Below, piece by piece: positions 22,030 through 34,143 of a DNA stretch of 64,000 nt (position 1 is its first letter; the number at the start of each line of letters is the position of its first letter). The stretch lies in contig CAUWAG010000003.1 of the NCBI GenBank assembly GCA_963556695.1, positions 1,674,001 to 1,738,000 on the forward strand. The letters run 5' to 3'. The notes below the pieces were generated by a model. The model had not been told where the DNA came from. It searched no databases and saw nothing but the letters and a program-made list of their open reading frames with translations. The DNA is from Anthostomella pinea (Eukaryota > Ascomycota > Sordariomycetes > Xylariales > Xylariaceae). Made by a program: the position numbers and the translations under genes.

Positions 22030-22951
22030 ATAGGGGCGTCAAATGGGCTGTTGGGTTGCGTTGTCTTGCGGGAATAGGGGCGGTTGATTTTGAAAGGATA
22101 GGTAGCATATAGACTTGGTGCTGTTCTTACTTGACGTAATGGAGAATCTTGCTTCCGATCGCTTGCCTGTGCCATCTCTCACATGTGAAATAGAGTCGGC
22201 GGTGTTCGAATTTCATCGTCGAATGATAGTCTCGATCCAGAGCGTGACGAGATGGGCAGGCATTGGCACACAGCCGGACACTCGGCATAGGGGACAGTCG
22301 TTTGTCCTTCGATTGACATTATAGACAGTATCAGCTGGACTTCTTACCTAGCTACCTTACCCGAGGTAGAAGTCGGCAACGCGAGAGGGGTCATTGGCTG
22401 GTGGAGAACTAACCGCCGCATGTTATGATAAACCAACCTCGGTATGGCCTCGTGATGAACACAATCCGCAGATTGATTTAACCTTCTCACTGCAGTGGTG
22501 GCGCGACGCTATAGAGTAGGAAGGCAGCCATAGAGCACATTCGTCGCAAAAAGAAGACGTGGCAGGTGCGAGCCGGCCACATGAGGGTTTGGTGCCTCGC
22601 ATTGCACGTAGCGGCCTGAGCTCCCTCCTCCCTCCCCCGAACAACCAACTCGATGCCTTTTCAACATTCATCATTCATCATCCTCACGGTAATGTTATCA
22701 GTATTCCCTATCCTACCTAACCGAGCTGAAGCATCGGTCCCAAGACACGTCCCACGAAGGTCGAAGGTGCCAGGAAGTCTAGCCAGCACGGACCTTGGAT
22801 TTGCGAAGCACCACGTAGTAGAGTGGCTAGCGGAGCAGACCAAGGCGAACAATCAGTAGGTAGTATCAGCTTGATCCGCAACATCCAAACTGACATCTTC
22901 AGCTACTCGACCACAGGAGCTCCTCCCTTGACTCTTCTCTGCAAAGCCAAG
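22030..22951. other. Intergenic
   Basis: It holds the 3' side of the SDR gene and the promoter side of the next gene. No supportable coding sequence was found. Confidence 0.5.
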
Positions 22952-24191
22952 ATGACGTCGAATCCCTTCACGGACGATGCCGACTTCGACAATGAGAAGC
23001 TGGCGGCATCTTCCAGCTCTTCCACCACCATGGCCGACTTCTCGTTGGCCCCGCCAGGCATGTGCCCAGGCAACCTGCCTTGCGTGGTACGTATAAGAAC
23101 ATCCCATCACAAGACCCTGGGCCTTGTATTCGGGAACAAGCTTTGCTGTTCCCTTTCCTTCTTCATCTATAATTTAGTCATACGGGTTTAAAGGCAGGGT
23201 GTTAACGTACACGCAGCTTGGGCCCAACCAGGGATGCTCTATCCACAATCCAGACAAGCTTTCCATCACCTACAACAATCGCCTTCCCTCCGACAAGGAC
23301 ATACCGGGATACTTCAGGAGCATCCTCAAGTCACGCTCCAAACATCGGGTTCCGGCTTCGACAGTCGCTTGGCGGAAAGAGCCCATCTGGGTTAAGGATC
23401 CCCTGGAGCTTGCGAGCGTGGTCCCCCTCGACTCTCCCCACGAGTCCATCCCATATGCCCTGGCTTACTACCATCTCGAATGGGTTCGGACACCGCAAGA
23501 GAACTCGACCGAGGAGTCAAGACTCCAAGAGCTGGCATGTCACGGAACTGGCATCAACCGTCCAGAGTTGAAGTACACCATGATGCCCTTCTACCGTGAA
23601 GGATCGTTCCACCTGCAACAGAGGATCAGCTTCAGCTTCGGAGTGAAGAATCGACATCGTATCCTGGGGCGTGAGCATCACGTGCTGTGCGTACTCCCCG
23701 AGAACCGTGGGCCTCTCCCAAAAAACAAATGGGGTTTTGAGTTGTGCCCACATCATCGCGTTCAATTTCTCGGGTACACGATGATAGACACGGCAGGGCT
23801 CGTCAGGGCGACCATGTTGTATGTTTATCTGACACCTGGTATAGACTCCACCAAGATCAGATGGGATAGCCAATTTGGCCAAAGCCACAAGGCGTGGGGT
23901 TGCAAGGGATGCTGCAGCAACAGCGGAGTGACCATCGAGATGATCAAGAACGAGATTGTCGTGACCATTGCCATGTTCAAAGATCTTGGCAAAGGGTCGG
24001 GGCCATTCGAAAAGGAATGGATGGCAGCTCTTCGACCAGAAGTCAACATGAAACGCAGAAGAGCCGACGCCATGGGCACAAAGCCGTATAAGGCGGTTTT
24101 GAGCGCTGCACAGGCGAAGAAGACGGCAGATCTGAACATGGCAAATCTGAACATGGCAGGTACGATTGCATCCCAAGTTGCTAGTTGGTAG
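22952..24191 (+). CDS. Hypothetical protein, 369 residues
   Basis: Two exons, 22952-23086 and 23217-24191, join in phase 0 across an intron of 130 bp (donor gtacgt, acceptor cgcag). The start at 22952 gives MTSNPFTDDADFDNEKLAAS followed by a serine-rich stretch and PPGMCPGNLPC. The body is mixed alpha/beta-like and contains LGPNQGCSIHNPDKLSITYN, a tract of aromatic residues (YALAYYHLEWVR), and a cysteine cluster WGCKGCCSN late in the protein. The C-terminus is basic and alanine-rich. No signal peptide or membrane segment is visible. I do not recognise a family. Clean splicing, GC-rich third positions and an uninterrupted 325-codon second exon support a real gene. Confidence 0.7.
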
Positions 24192-25382
24192 TCGTGCAGA
24201 TAGTGCTACAGCATCGCCGGGAGGAAGTCAACCCACCAAGTCAATGGAACACATCTTGCTCTGCATCATGCTTGGGAGTCCGTTGATAGACGCAGCCATT
24301 GTGGGTGAGCTGTAACAAAAGCTAATAAGACTTGGGTCACACACGGTAATCAATGTGACGCAAGACGGGAAGCAGGCCCTCCGCCTCAAAGGCTCTGGGT
24401 GCTTGCAGTTCCGCCGAATATGTGCTGCCAGTTCCATCCGTTCCAACGAGAGACGGCCCTGATTTCAGTACAATAATCGGTATGTTAGAGGTGGGCAGGC
24501 AAAGGGAGGCGACTCATAGAGAAGCGATCTTATCGGCTTACATAAACACCAAGACAGGGACAAGGATGGTGAGAAAATAGCGACAGCAGTCACCGCCCTT
24601 CTGGACCCTTCATGCGATAGTACTTAGTAAGTAATCAGCCCGAGCACCTTGCATGAGGAAGGTACGGTACGAAGTGGGAGTGGGCAGTGGCATCCCATAT
24701 CGGGCATTGGGCATTGGGCATTGAATCCATCTCTCAGCTCAACGCCGTGTCTCGGTCTGCACTTTGTGATTCGGTCCATTCCCGATCTCACCTCACCACC
24801 ACAGCCACCCAGCTTCAAAGTCTTTCCCTCTCTTGTCTTGTTACCCCGTACTTGTCAGTCACATCTCGCCTGCAGCCAGCCTTCTGGCTCTTCGGTTTGT
24901 GTCCTCAAAGGGAGCACGGATCCCCTCATTCACTTATTAGTAGAATCGCGACTAGCCGCCCTCCGTACTTCCCACTTCAAGGACTTCCCTTGTGCGGCTG
25001 TTGTTGGCCACATCAGCCCTCACAAACAGCCTTGTATCCTCCTTTCGGGCCTCTCTCCTCTCCCTTCCGAGCGTCAATATTGATTCATCACAATTGCTCG
25101 ACTTGAGCCCCGAATCTACCTCGTTGATTCAGCGAGGCGCGTACAACCTCTTCGTCCGAGCACGTCCTTAGTGTCCCGCCACTCCTACCTCTTCGAACCC
25201 AAGCCCGAAGCCTTCTGCAGCCTACCGAATACGGTCAGAGCGCGCCCATTCTCCGTTAGACCAGCCACCGGAGTCCGGACGGCCCCTGAGGACACTTCGC
25301 GGCAATATCAATCGTACCGGGGCCCTCACTCCTCCAAACTCGAAGCCACTCTACTGGGGAGTCAGACTGCGAATCTGCCACG
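24192..25382. other. Intergenic
   Basis: No gene was found. The short unit gggcatt is repeated three times near 24700-24720. The last 600 bp are pyrimidine-rich and likely form the promoter and 5' UTR of the next gene. Confidence 0.5.
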
Positions 25383-26336
25383 ATGAAGGGCCGCGCGATT
25401 GACGAGCTCGTCTACGAGTTCATGTTCCCCAAGCCACGGACGAGCGACCCGCAAAACTTCCAGACTCTCCTCCACCGACACCTTATCCTCGAAGTTCGTC
25501 AGGAAGTCCATGCCTTCTACGGACATCTCGACACCCAGGAAGCCAAGTACCCTGGCTTGGACTACTGTCACCGCATCCACCGCATCAGACTCAGCCGCTG
25601 GCCATGGCACCGACGTCTCTTTCGGGCATTCGACGGTTTGCGCCTCACCAACTCCGAGATTGCAGGATTGACCAAGTGGGAGGGCACCAAGTGGGCGAAA
25701 GAGCGGTTCGAGCGAGATTCGGGTGTCATCATTCGGGACACGGCAGCAGATGGCATACCAGATTGGGTCGAACCCGAGGACAGACCTCAACCGACAGAAG
25801 ACTCGGCCGACGAAAATATGGAAGGCGAAGATGATAGCGAGGAAGAGCTGACGAGTATCGGCGTTCCCCTGAACGAGCAACTCTTTGAGCGAGCAGCACG
25901 CCACGAGGCTGGCGATACGTCCGAACCGCTCGACGAGGAATGGGAGCAGTGGCTGAAGACCGCTATAGATTCCGGCCAGTTCCCTTTCCTCACGGACGAG
26001 GTTTTGGAACAGTCGAGCGATGCGCACCTTATCCCCCAGGCCCTGTTTCCGCCGCGTATGCTCAGCGCGGCCAGAGCGGGCCACTGGCAGGAAATCCCAG
26101 ACATTTTCCATGGCATGCTCCGCCAAATCCTAGAACGCGAAGCAGTCAATAGGAGCTTGGCATTGTCGGGTTCGGAACCGTCTGAAACTCGCTCGTCGAC
26201 GTCGATCGAGAGCATCATGAGCAGGATTGGCAACTGGCGTCGCACCTACTCCAATCTTCGCCTTCCGGTAGCCGAAGCAAGCAGCAATGTCACTTCCGAG
26301 GTACGACTCCAGCGTACCGCCCAACCTGGTGCATAG
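25383..26336 (+). CDS. Hypothetical conserved fungal protein, 317 residues
   Basis: This is a single-exon gene starting MKGRAIDELVYEFMF. The N-terminal 120 residues look like a folded helical domain, with LDYCHRIHRIRLSRWPWHRR and LTKWEGTKWAKERFE as striking Trp/Arg-rich segments. A strongly acidic linker follows (EDSADENMEGEDDSEEELTS) and then another helical stretch. The C-terminal 60 residues are serine-rich and probably disordered. There is no signal peptide or membrane segment. Basic Trp-rich helices next to an acidic linker would suit a nuclear or cytosolic protein, but that is inference. I do not recognise a named domain. Strong coding bias and a long pyrimidine-rich leader support expression. 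Confidence 0.75.
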   Translation: MKGRAIDELVYEFMFPKPRTSDPQNFQTLLHRHLILEVRQEVHAFYGHLDTQEAKYPGLDYCHRIHRIRLSRWPWHRRLFRAFDGLRLTNSEIAGLTKWEGTKWAKERFERDSGVIIRDTAADGIPDWVEPEDRPQPTEDSADENMEGEDDSEEELTSIGVPLNEQLFERAARHEAGDTSEPLDEEWEQWLKTAIDSGQFPFLTDEVLEQSSDAHLIPQALFPPRMLSAARAGHWQEIPDIFHGMLRQILEREAVNRSLALSGSEPSETRSSTSIESIMSRIGNWRRTYSNLRLPVAEASSNVTSEVRLQRTAQPGA

Positions 26337-27657
26337 TGGCGAACATACGTCCTTAGTCCGGCGACCTCGGGCTTGTTCTGCAGAACGCCCGCGTCGGGAT
26401 ATGGCCCTGGATTGCATGGAGGGCGACACCATCACCCTTGCTTGGGCGGTTTTCGAGTGCATGTGGCTTCAAGAATTGCACTCGGTGCACTCACGGGAAA
26501 ATCTAAACCAGTCAGGTTGTCCCGCTCAGTATTGTTGAGGGCATTCCCCCCTTTTTCGAGGCGTTACGGTCCGGGCACTTCGTCAACAGACATTTCACAT
26601 CCGCACCGCGATCGCGACCTCGGTCTTGATGGCCACTACTTCTTGATGAGCGATTCATTTCCCCATAGTATGCTGGCCACCGACGCGTCGATGCTTTGCC
26701 CCCGAGAGGATGCAGTGAATTGAACGTCCTAGGTTTGGGACGTGCGAGCGTTGGTTCAAATTCACGTCAAATTCACTCACGACGCTCAAGCCGATATCCA
26801 CACTTTGCGCGTCATGATGTTTATTTACGCAGGGCCTTTCTGGAGGAGGGGCTGATATGTCTTGACGAAATTCGGATGAAATGAAGGGAACTGGGCGGGA
26901 GAGTTTCTCGAGCGGTCTGTCTGGTCCATCTAATGAGGAGTTAACCACGATGCATTCTATCATATTTTCAGCAAAATGCCGTAGGTAGCGCAAGCCGATT
27001 CCTTGAGCGAAGCGGCAGATATCGTACTTTACCACATGAATTTACCACATGCATATGCCGTACTCAAGTTCACGTTTCACCGTGACCGCTCTACAGTGAT
27101 GGCAACGAGAGCTTGCCGTTTGGCTCATCTAATGTGTCTTGTGACATGGTCTACGAATCCCAGGACTGCCGCTGCTTGTAGGCGATTATATGATGTGCTC
27201 GACTTTGAGCGTCTAAGGAAGGGTGTTCGACGTCGTGGATTAAGGTAGGCTGTTTGCTGCACCGAAGGCTCACTGGTAGGTGCCGATGACATGGCAGGGG
27301 CTCCCCCCTTTCTCTTCCCCTTATCAAATTCGAGCAAGCGAAAGCTCTTCCTGTAACTTTGAGCTCCAGCATCTCCCTCACAATGAACAGTCCTCCTGGC
27401 ATTATCCTACGGGTATACGGGGTAAACTCTCTTCCCCTTGCGCCGTTGTGACCTTCAACGTTCGCATACCGGTAGGGGGTACGGTAGCCTTTCACGACAG
27501 GGGCCCTTTCATCCACTCCACGCGCCCTCCACGGTTCTCCGCAACAATCATCGCCGTCATTAAATTATGCCCTTTGCTCAGCCTGGGGTACCTCCAGGAG
27601 CGTCTGTGCGAACGCCTGGCTCCCTAGACCATCACAGATCTTCGTCTTCCGAATCGC
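26337..27657. other. Gene-poor region
   Basis: No supportable gene was found; the ORFs are short and featureless. Confidence 0.45.
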
Positions 27658-28110
27658 TCAAGGGAAGATATCCCATACACGGCTTGACAACATCGCCGTG
27701 TGGTTTAGACTGGCGTCGAATGGATGGCCGACTGCCCTTTCGACTGGGGGTCGGATCTCAGGCGGATATTGGGCGGGCGGACATGCACACCCGGAGTTCG
27801 TTATTGCGAGGGAGTTCTGCTTGAGGCTGGTTGCCAGCTCTTCGCGAGACTTGTCGTCGCACTCGTTGAGGCCGTTCAGCAAGAGTGCAATGTCCGCTCC
27901 AAGGTCTTGACAGATTCGGAAAAGGAAATACTCGAGTAGCGTCGAGTCTGGAGTCTCGAGTGAGTCGGAGCGTGGATGTCGCACACTTCGGCCGCCGCCG
28001 CCGCACCACCAGTCGGACTGAAACCTGGGCTTGGGGCTTTGTAGCACCGACTGCTGGACGAGGCTCGAATAGACGTACAACGACGAGCCCGTCTTCTCGT
28101 CGTCTGGGCA
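27658..28110 (-). pseudogene. Remnant of a NACHT-type (NLR/STAND) NTPase
   Basis: On the minus strand one frame reads FFLFRICQDL-like sequence followed by LGADIALLLNGLNECDDKSR and EELATSLKQ. This matches the Walker B region of fungal NACHT NTPases, where the consensus is a run of hydrophobic residues, then DxxDE/DECD. The first Asp is replaced by Asn here (LNGLNECD). Just upstream another frame gives YCPDDEKTGSSLYVYSSLVQ, which resembles the segment that precedes it in such proteins. No Walker A (GxxxxGKS/T) or complete frame is present, and stops interrupt both sides. Fungal NLR-type proteins act in heterokaryon incompatibility and related cell-death responses. This piece cannot be functional. 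It could be longer, because 28137-28436 on the same strand is also open. Confidence 0.5.
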
Positions 28111-28589
28111 ATAGCGGCAGCAGATGATGGCCCAGGCTATGTAAGCCCTTCTTCATGGAGGTGACCGAATGTCCCCGATACCACCAACACCTTCCCGGGC
28201 CGCCCGACAAAGCTCCCGAGCGCCGGCCTGGTGTTCTTGCACGTCGGCAGAGCATCACCGCACAGCACCCATCGCGGCCCGAGGACAGCGACGATATCGG
28301 TGTACGGTGGAACGAGCTGTACGATTCCCTCATCGAAACAACTCAGGCACGACGGGGTGATAACCCTAACCCTTTCCCTCGGGGGCAGGATGGACGGTTC
28401 GGTCTGGCTAGTCAGGATGGATGCCTTCACAGCCATAGGTAGCTCGAGAGAAGTAAGTTACATGATCACTGACTCTCTGTACTAACAGCGCCAGCGCCAG
28501 CGCCTCGCCGACCCGGATCTCAACGGCATTGTCCAGTCGGGGCTGACGCTGACGGACGCGCATCACACAGGCAGGCTCGAGCCCTACGT

Positions 28590-28790
28590 CTCGACCAACA
28601 TGATCTCGTCTTTGACAAAGGCAGCAGCCTCGACGCCATGATTCCCGTGAAGCCCACCCGCCGACGACACGATCCGCAATTACTTACGGGCCTCCATCTA
28701 CGAAAGGTGTAACGTTAGCACATCCTCAAGCCCGGCGGCGCCTTCCTTTGCGTGACCTACGTGTCCCCAGCCGCAGGTAGGTAGTCAGGC
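28590..28790 (+). pseudogene. Remnant of a class I SAM-dependent methyltransferase
   Basis: Three short pieces of the same fold occur in order but in three different frames: LVFDKGSSLDAMI, then SPPADDTIRNYLRAS, then ILKPGGAFLCVTYVSP. In methyltransferases of the eEF1A-lysine-methyltransferase-like group, the equivalents are the acidic post-II motif with DKGxLDA and the motif III strand LKPGGxF. The frame changes and stops between the pieces show that the gene has decayed. No motif I (glycine-rich SAM loop) was found upstream, so only the C-terminal half of the domain remains. The assignment is from motif resemblance. Confidence 0.5.
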
Positions 28791-29449
28791 CGTTGCTCAC
28801 GTGCGGGGCGACCAAGTGGGTGGGAGGCCGAAGTCGAAACTTCTCGGTGCCATATCATATATGTAGATGGCTCGGTTCGATACACGGGGTCTGCGTGCAA
28901 GCTGCGGTTCACGTAGAGCATTCTGCTCGGGAGTCGATCTACTAGACGTGAAGTTATGGCTCAATAAAAGCAAGTTGGAAATAGGTAAGGGAAAAGGGGC
29001 GCTGCTCAGGACTGGAGGTCTTTTTAGAGTAACGAGAAAGTAACGAGATAGGGCAATGAGAAGTAAGGTCCCAAGTTACACTGCAAGTACTTGATATCGT
29101 GGGGAACTGTAAGGGTATTAAGTCGGATCCTAAAACCTGCGGCTTGGGAAGGCTGGGCAGCTCAATAAGAACATATGCCAAGGGCCTGAAGACTTGTGTT
29201 CAGTTCTGATCGTATTGCAGTTCTCTCGTACCGGACATCACCTCCTGAACGCCGTCTGCCTGCTATGTATACATGCAGGTGCACCTACCTAGTATCAACC
29301 CAGTAACACCTGACTACTTCGAATGCCTCCGTCTAATCATCTGCTCTCCCTTCTTGCCGGGCGGCACCTGCATATCTCGGATATGTTCCCGGAACCACGT
29401 AGTCCCGCTCTAATAACCCATCTGCATCGTCCAGAGATACTGAGATACT
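28791..29449. other. Intergenic
   Basis: It holds the 3' flank of the aspartic protease gene; no gene was found. Confidence 0.5.
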
Positions 29450-30869
29450 CTAGGACGAGCTACCGGAAGACGGAGCGCGCTGGACGGCACCGAAGCGCGG
29501 CTTGCCATCATTGAGATCGAAGACGGCGTATACCGAGCGCAAGAAGACATCACCAAAGATATCGAAGTCCTGGCTACCGCGGGACTGGATACCGCCGTAG
29601 ATGAAGCCATTGCCGAGGTCCTGGAAGGCGACGTCCTCGGGGTTGACCTTGAAGAGGGTGCTGCCGACGGCGAACTCGACAGCGGGAAGGTCGGCGGTGG
29701 ACACGGAGGAGGGGTAGACCCAGCCCTGCTGTTGCGAGTCTTGCTTGGCGCCCTTGATGGCGCCGTAGAAGGCCTCGCAGACATCGTCGCCGACGAGAGC
29801 TAGCGTGGTGCCCGTGTCGGCAATGGCGGTGTTGCTCGAACGGTCGATGGTCTTGCCGTTGACCGACGCAGAGGTCGAGTCGAACATCCAGAAGCCTTGG
29901 GAGCTGTCAACGTCGACGTATGAGGGCGTAGCGCCGCCGAGGGAGTCTTGGTCGATGAAGCCAAAGGTGTAGAAGCTGGTCTCGGTACTGTCGCCAAGCC
30001 AGGCGGTGAAGAGCTCGGCCGAGGCTGGTATGTCCTTCTGGCTGATCATGTTCTCAACTGGAGTTGCGGCGGCCGTGGGCTGCACGGTGTTGATGGAGCC
30101 AAAGGCAAGACCGAGCAACCCATCACCCTCGCCAGAAGCGAACTCGCTGCTCAGTGTCTTGGCCAACTCGACGGACTGGTTTTCAATGCTGATGCCGCCG
30201 AGGTTCACAGTATCGGTGCCGACATCGCCACTGGCGCTGCTGCCGTCGCCGTAGGAAATCTGCCAGGTGCTACCAGACGACTCATTCCAGGTGGAGCTCT
30301 TGGACGGATCGAAGACCGTATGCGCGGAAGTCTGCTGAGCGGACGGCAATTCGGTGCTGAAGACCCAGAGATCGGCGGAACCCGTATCGAAGTCGAGTTT
30401 GAGGGTCTGGGCTGGAGTTCCGATCTCTACTGGGCAAAGGTACTCGGAGCCGGACTCCACGTCTGTTGCCTGCGAGAAGTTAGCGACCGCTTGCGGATGG
30501 GGCAGAGAGAGCGTGGGATAACTTACAGGTACGGTACCAGTCTGGCCGGTCGAGGGGTCCTTCTTCGCCAGCACATGTCCAGTCACGCGGGTTTTGCCGC
30601 CGACTCTACTGCCGGTCTTCTTGAAGAGGGCTTGCTGGCCTTGCGACTCGACATGCTTGACGTAGGTGTATGGGCCGTCGACGGTAGGGGTGAAGTTGTC
30701 TGCGGTTCCGCCAGTGTCAGCGCTGTCTTTTCTCTGTAGGAGCCAGGCTGCCAGAGCGTGTTGACTTACATCTGCGCATGGCGCTGACGTAGCTCTTCAG
30801 GCCATTGGGCTTGATGTGCGAGCTGCGGATCAGCGGCTGGCGGGTGAGGTTCTTCAAGTTGCTGGCCAT
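29450..30869 (-). CDS. Pepsin-like aspartic protease (family A1)
   Basis: Three exons, 30770-30869, 30527-30726 and 29450-30469, join to 439 residues. The first intron (30727-30769) is only 43 bp. Both catalytic motifs are present: FDTGSADLW with Asp at about residue 128 and IADTGTTLALV with Asp at about residue 318. The flap tyrosine lies in SYGDGSSASG. The order and length match fungal penicillopepsin/endothiapepsin-like enzymes, with a pro-region of roughly 90 residues. Unusually, the N-terminus MASNLKNLTRQPLIRSSHIK is basic and polar and is not a hydrophobic signal peptide. Either secretion is unconventional, the protein is intracellular or organellar, or an upstream exon is missed. The C-terminus ends in a short serine-rich tail. 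Confidence 0.92.
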
Positions 30870-33800
30870 ATTGGGTAGGTCGGTGGTTATTGTAGTCTGT
30901 TGTTCGAATATCGAGGGTCTTGGTTTGCGCAAGATGTGATATGGATAGGAAAGATGGATTCGGGCGGACTGATAGCTGGTTCATATATGCGAGAGACGTG
31001 TTGGTAGCAAACCTGTTGGTCGCAAGCGAGAGGCAACTGAAACCAACAGAACGTCATCTGGGGAGAGCACTCGCCGCAGAGCGCACACCACCTGATGGTG
31101 AGTCGCCCTCGTGGCTATACTTGCGTCTGGGGTGTGTTCATGCAAGCTCGACGGCCAGTCGTTGTCCAGGCGTGGGGTGCGCGTGCCCGCTCGCTTGCCC
31201 GCCCACTCGCCTCCAGGTCGGCATGCCGGGTTGCATGATGATCATCCCCACGGCAGCTTCTTTGTCTCCTTGTGCCCCTGCATCCAACTGCCGTTCGCTA
31301 TTTGCGATATCCGAAGCAAAGGCGTGGGTGGGAAACAGGATTTTGTGCTCAAGGAGATTCAAGGAGATTCCGTGACGTATTCATCTTAGCAGCCGGTATG
31401 ATAATATGACGTTCAACAACGCGTGGTCGTATCGGTGTCTCGTCCAATGGATGGTGCGGAAGGTATCTGTCTCTGAAGATAACGGCATTAACTAAATATA
31501 ACCACCCTGGCGGCGACCTCTGGCGCTTGTTTCGAGACCGGTGTCTTGACCTGGCCCACTGTTCAGAACAAACAGGAGGGATCGGATTGCATGAAACACA
31601 TCGTCATCCTCTGAGTCTCTTGCACGCAACGTTGCAACAGGTCTGCCGTCTGAGGACAAGGACACCCACGGCTTCTGCTCTGCCGATCGACTGCATCCTC
31701 AACAAGATGGCCGAGGTTCCGAGTCCAGATCAGAAGGAGAGGGCGAGAGGATACTGAACTGAACCAGGTTCCCGTCATCAGACCGGCGATACGGCAGTTA
31801 CGATCGCTGCTCATCTCCGCATGGAGCTAGCGATATGATCGGACGGAACGGCGCGGTCGACCTTCCTAATCCGGTTGGCGGGGAGACGCGCGGACCAGCT
31901 GATAGACTGATAGTGCAGCTCCATCACCCGTCACCCGAGACAGGCTAGAGGCAACCTGCCCACTCTGAACTGACATGAGTTCTGACAGGTATCGGGTATA
32001 ACCAGGAACAAGTGAGACGAGAGCGTCTTATTAAACTTCCTTGGCACATGATGTCGGAGACCATGATGGCTGGATGGCTGCAGCCTGCAGGCACGCATGC
32101 AGTGCAGGTTGGTCTCGTGTTTGCCAAGTTTGTCAAGCATTTGCCGAGACGGGTATCAGCTTGGCAATCAGGGCAATGTGCCTTGGCACAGATGACCACA
32201 GTCCTTCATCCACGCTGGCTTCTCTATCAACAGACCTCGAGCTGTCAAGGGGCATCACGGCCCCAAACAAACAAAGGCCTGTGATTTCAAGGCGGCCCGT
32301 ATGACGAAGCACGATTAATGCAAGCTGAAACTATCCAATTCCCTGGTTGGCCAACGCATCAAAGTTCCCGTTTCCCGTCGTGGGGGGCGGGAGCCAGGGC
32401 ACTGCAACATTATTGGCTTCCCACCAGCCCGCCAGCATGACCGATAATGCGGACAGGGATCCTTTCGCGTCATCACTGTCATCACTCTAATTTCACTGCT
32501 TTTCCCTCTTTTCCCCTGTCATACTAAACCTTAGCCTTGCAGCTCTTGCAGCAGCGTCGCTTGCTTCATATCGGCTGGGCGTATTCCGCAGATTGCTTGC
32601 GCTCAGGGCGAAGCGGATACCCACCATAGTGTGATGATGTGTCGACGCTGTTGGCATAGCCTGGGGTAGAAGGGGGCAGTGGATGTTGTGTTGAAAAGGT
32701 GCTTGAACATCAGATGGATGACATGCCATCTTCCTCACTCTGGCACACCGCTTGGGGCGAGGCTCAGACATTATCCGTCAACATACCTTTGAGGAGTTGG
32801 GACATCCCGTGCTAGACTTTCGCACCGCCACATTGGACGAGGATTCCGGCTAAGCGGCCGCCGTCCCAGGATTTTCGATCAACGACGTGCTTCGGATCCT
32901 TGAGCTGGGCATGTCGTCTCGTGATGGGTACTTACCAGTGACCAGTGACCAGCGACGAGGTCAGCATGGCCAGTCATACTGGCATCTGTTCGTTCCATGC
33001 TCGCAAACCCTGATGAGCCGCCATAGGTTAGGTAGCTAGTAATAACTCGAACCATCTTTGCAGGTGACTGCTCCGAATCGGCCCAGGCTCCCATCTAAGT
33101 AAGACATATAGAGGAGGACGGCATTGCCGCGTTTGTTGCTTCTGTAGCCTGTAGAGACTACCTCCAGTCTGTGTGGCTCCGAGTCGTCCAGCGTGGACGA
33201 GGGCATAGATCGCGAGAGTCGAGCTCCCGCTTGGCGGTCCGACTACCCCCTCTGCGAATACGCGTGCAACATGATCTATGACCAGCTGCCGATGACTGGA
33301 TTGTCTCACTGTAGGCCACCTGACATACACAGTGAGGCGCGCACCGGGCTGCAAATGCAACAACACGCAATCAGACATCAATGGCCCAAGCTATTTCGGC
33401 CGCTGTTGAGGCGAGCAGTAGAGATGAGAGGTTGAAGCATGAGCAAGGACGTAGAGCGTGGGAAACATGCATCCGATGTTCGTCATCTTCCAGTTTACCT
33501 TGTCACATAATATCCAAACCGAGACCCAAACAATGAAAGCCGTCCTGTGCGTGGATAAACCGGTAAACCATACAACATGACCGTCAAGGAAGTCCCGAAC
33601 CGAAAATTCAGAAGCCAACGGATATCATTGTTAATAAAGCCACTACCGCAGCGATCTGTGGCAGATGAGCCCAGATGAGCAGCGCACCGAGCACTGGCTT
33701 GGCGAATACACAATGTCCTATAGGGAAGCCTGTGCCTGCTTGCTTGCTCCCTTCTCCTTGTCGAAAGGAGGGATATAACCAACCCTGCAAGAATCAGCCC

Positions 33801-34143
33801 CAACGCCTAGCATTGAACACACAACCAAAGGAATCTTGTACGAATGCCCTCGTACATGCATATCGTATGATAAAAATGCCCATACGTCCAACCCTTCTTG
33901 AAAAGCAGACAACAGTCCACCTCATTTCGTCGTCATGTTCCCTGTGCTCGTCACGTTCCTTCTTGTGCTCCGTGTGCTCCTTGTACTGTAAGCAGGCGGG
34001 GTGTCGCTGTCCGTGATCACTTTAGGGGCCGAAACCTTGCCTGTCATCCTCTTCTCCTGCTTCTGCTTCTTTGTCTTCTCCTGCTTTTGCTCTTGTGTCT
34101 TCATGTTGCGCTCGGCATTTGCGAGGGCTTCCTGTTCTTTCAC
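30870..34143. other. Gene-poor region
   Basis: About 3.3 kb without a supportable gene. The segment 33922-34143 on the minus strand is open in the frame of gcn5 directly after its stop codon and is lysine/glutamate/glutamine-rich. It is otherwise the gcn5 3' UTR. Short ORFs elsewhere are featureless. Confidence 0.5.

Noticed and set aside
21151..24191. SDR plus neighbour as a secondary-metabolite cluster
   Set aside because: No polyketide synthase, NRPS, terpene synthase, P450 or transporter gene is present nearby.
33495..33803. 102-codon minus-strand ORF with hydrophobic start
   Set aside because: The hydrophobic segment is short, the rest has no protein-like pattern, and no splice partner or start context supports it.
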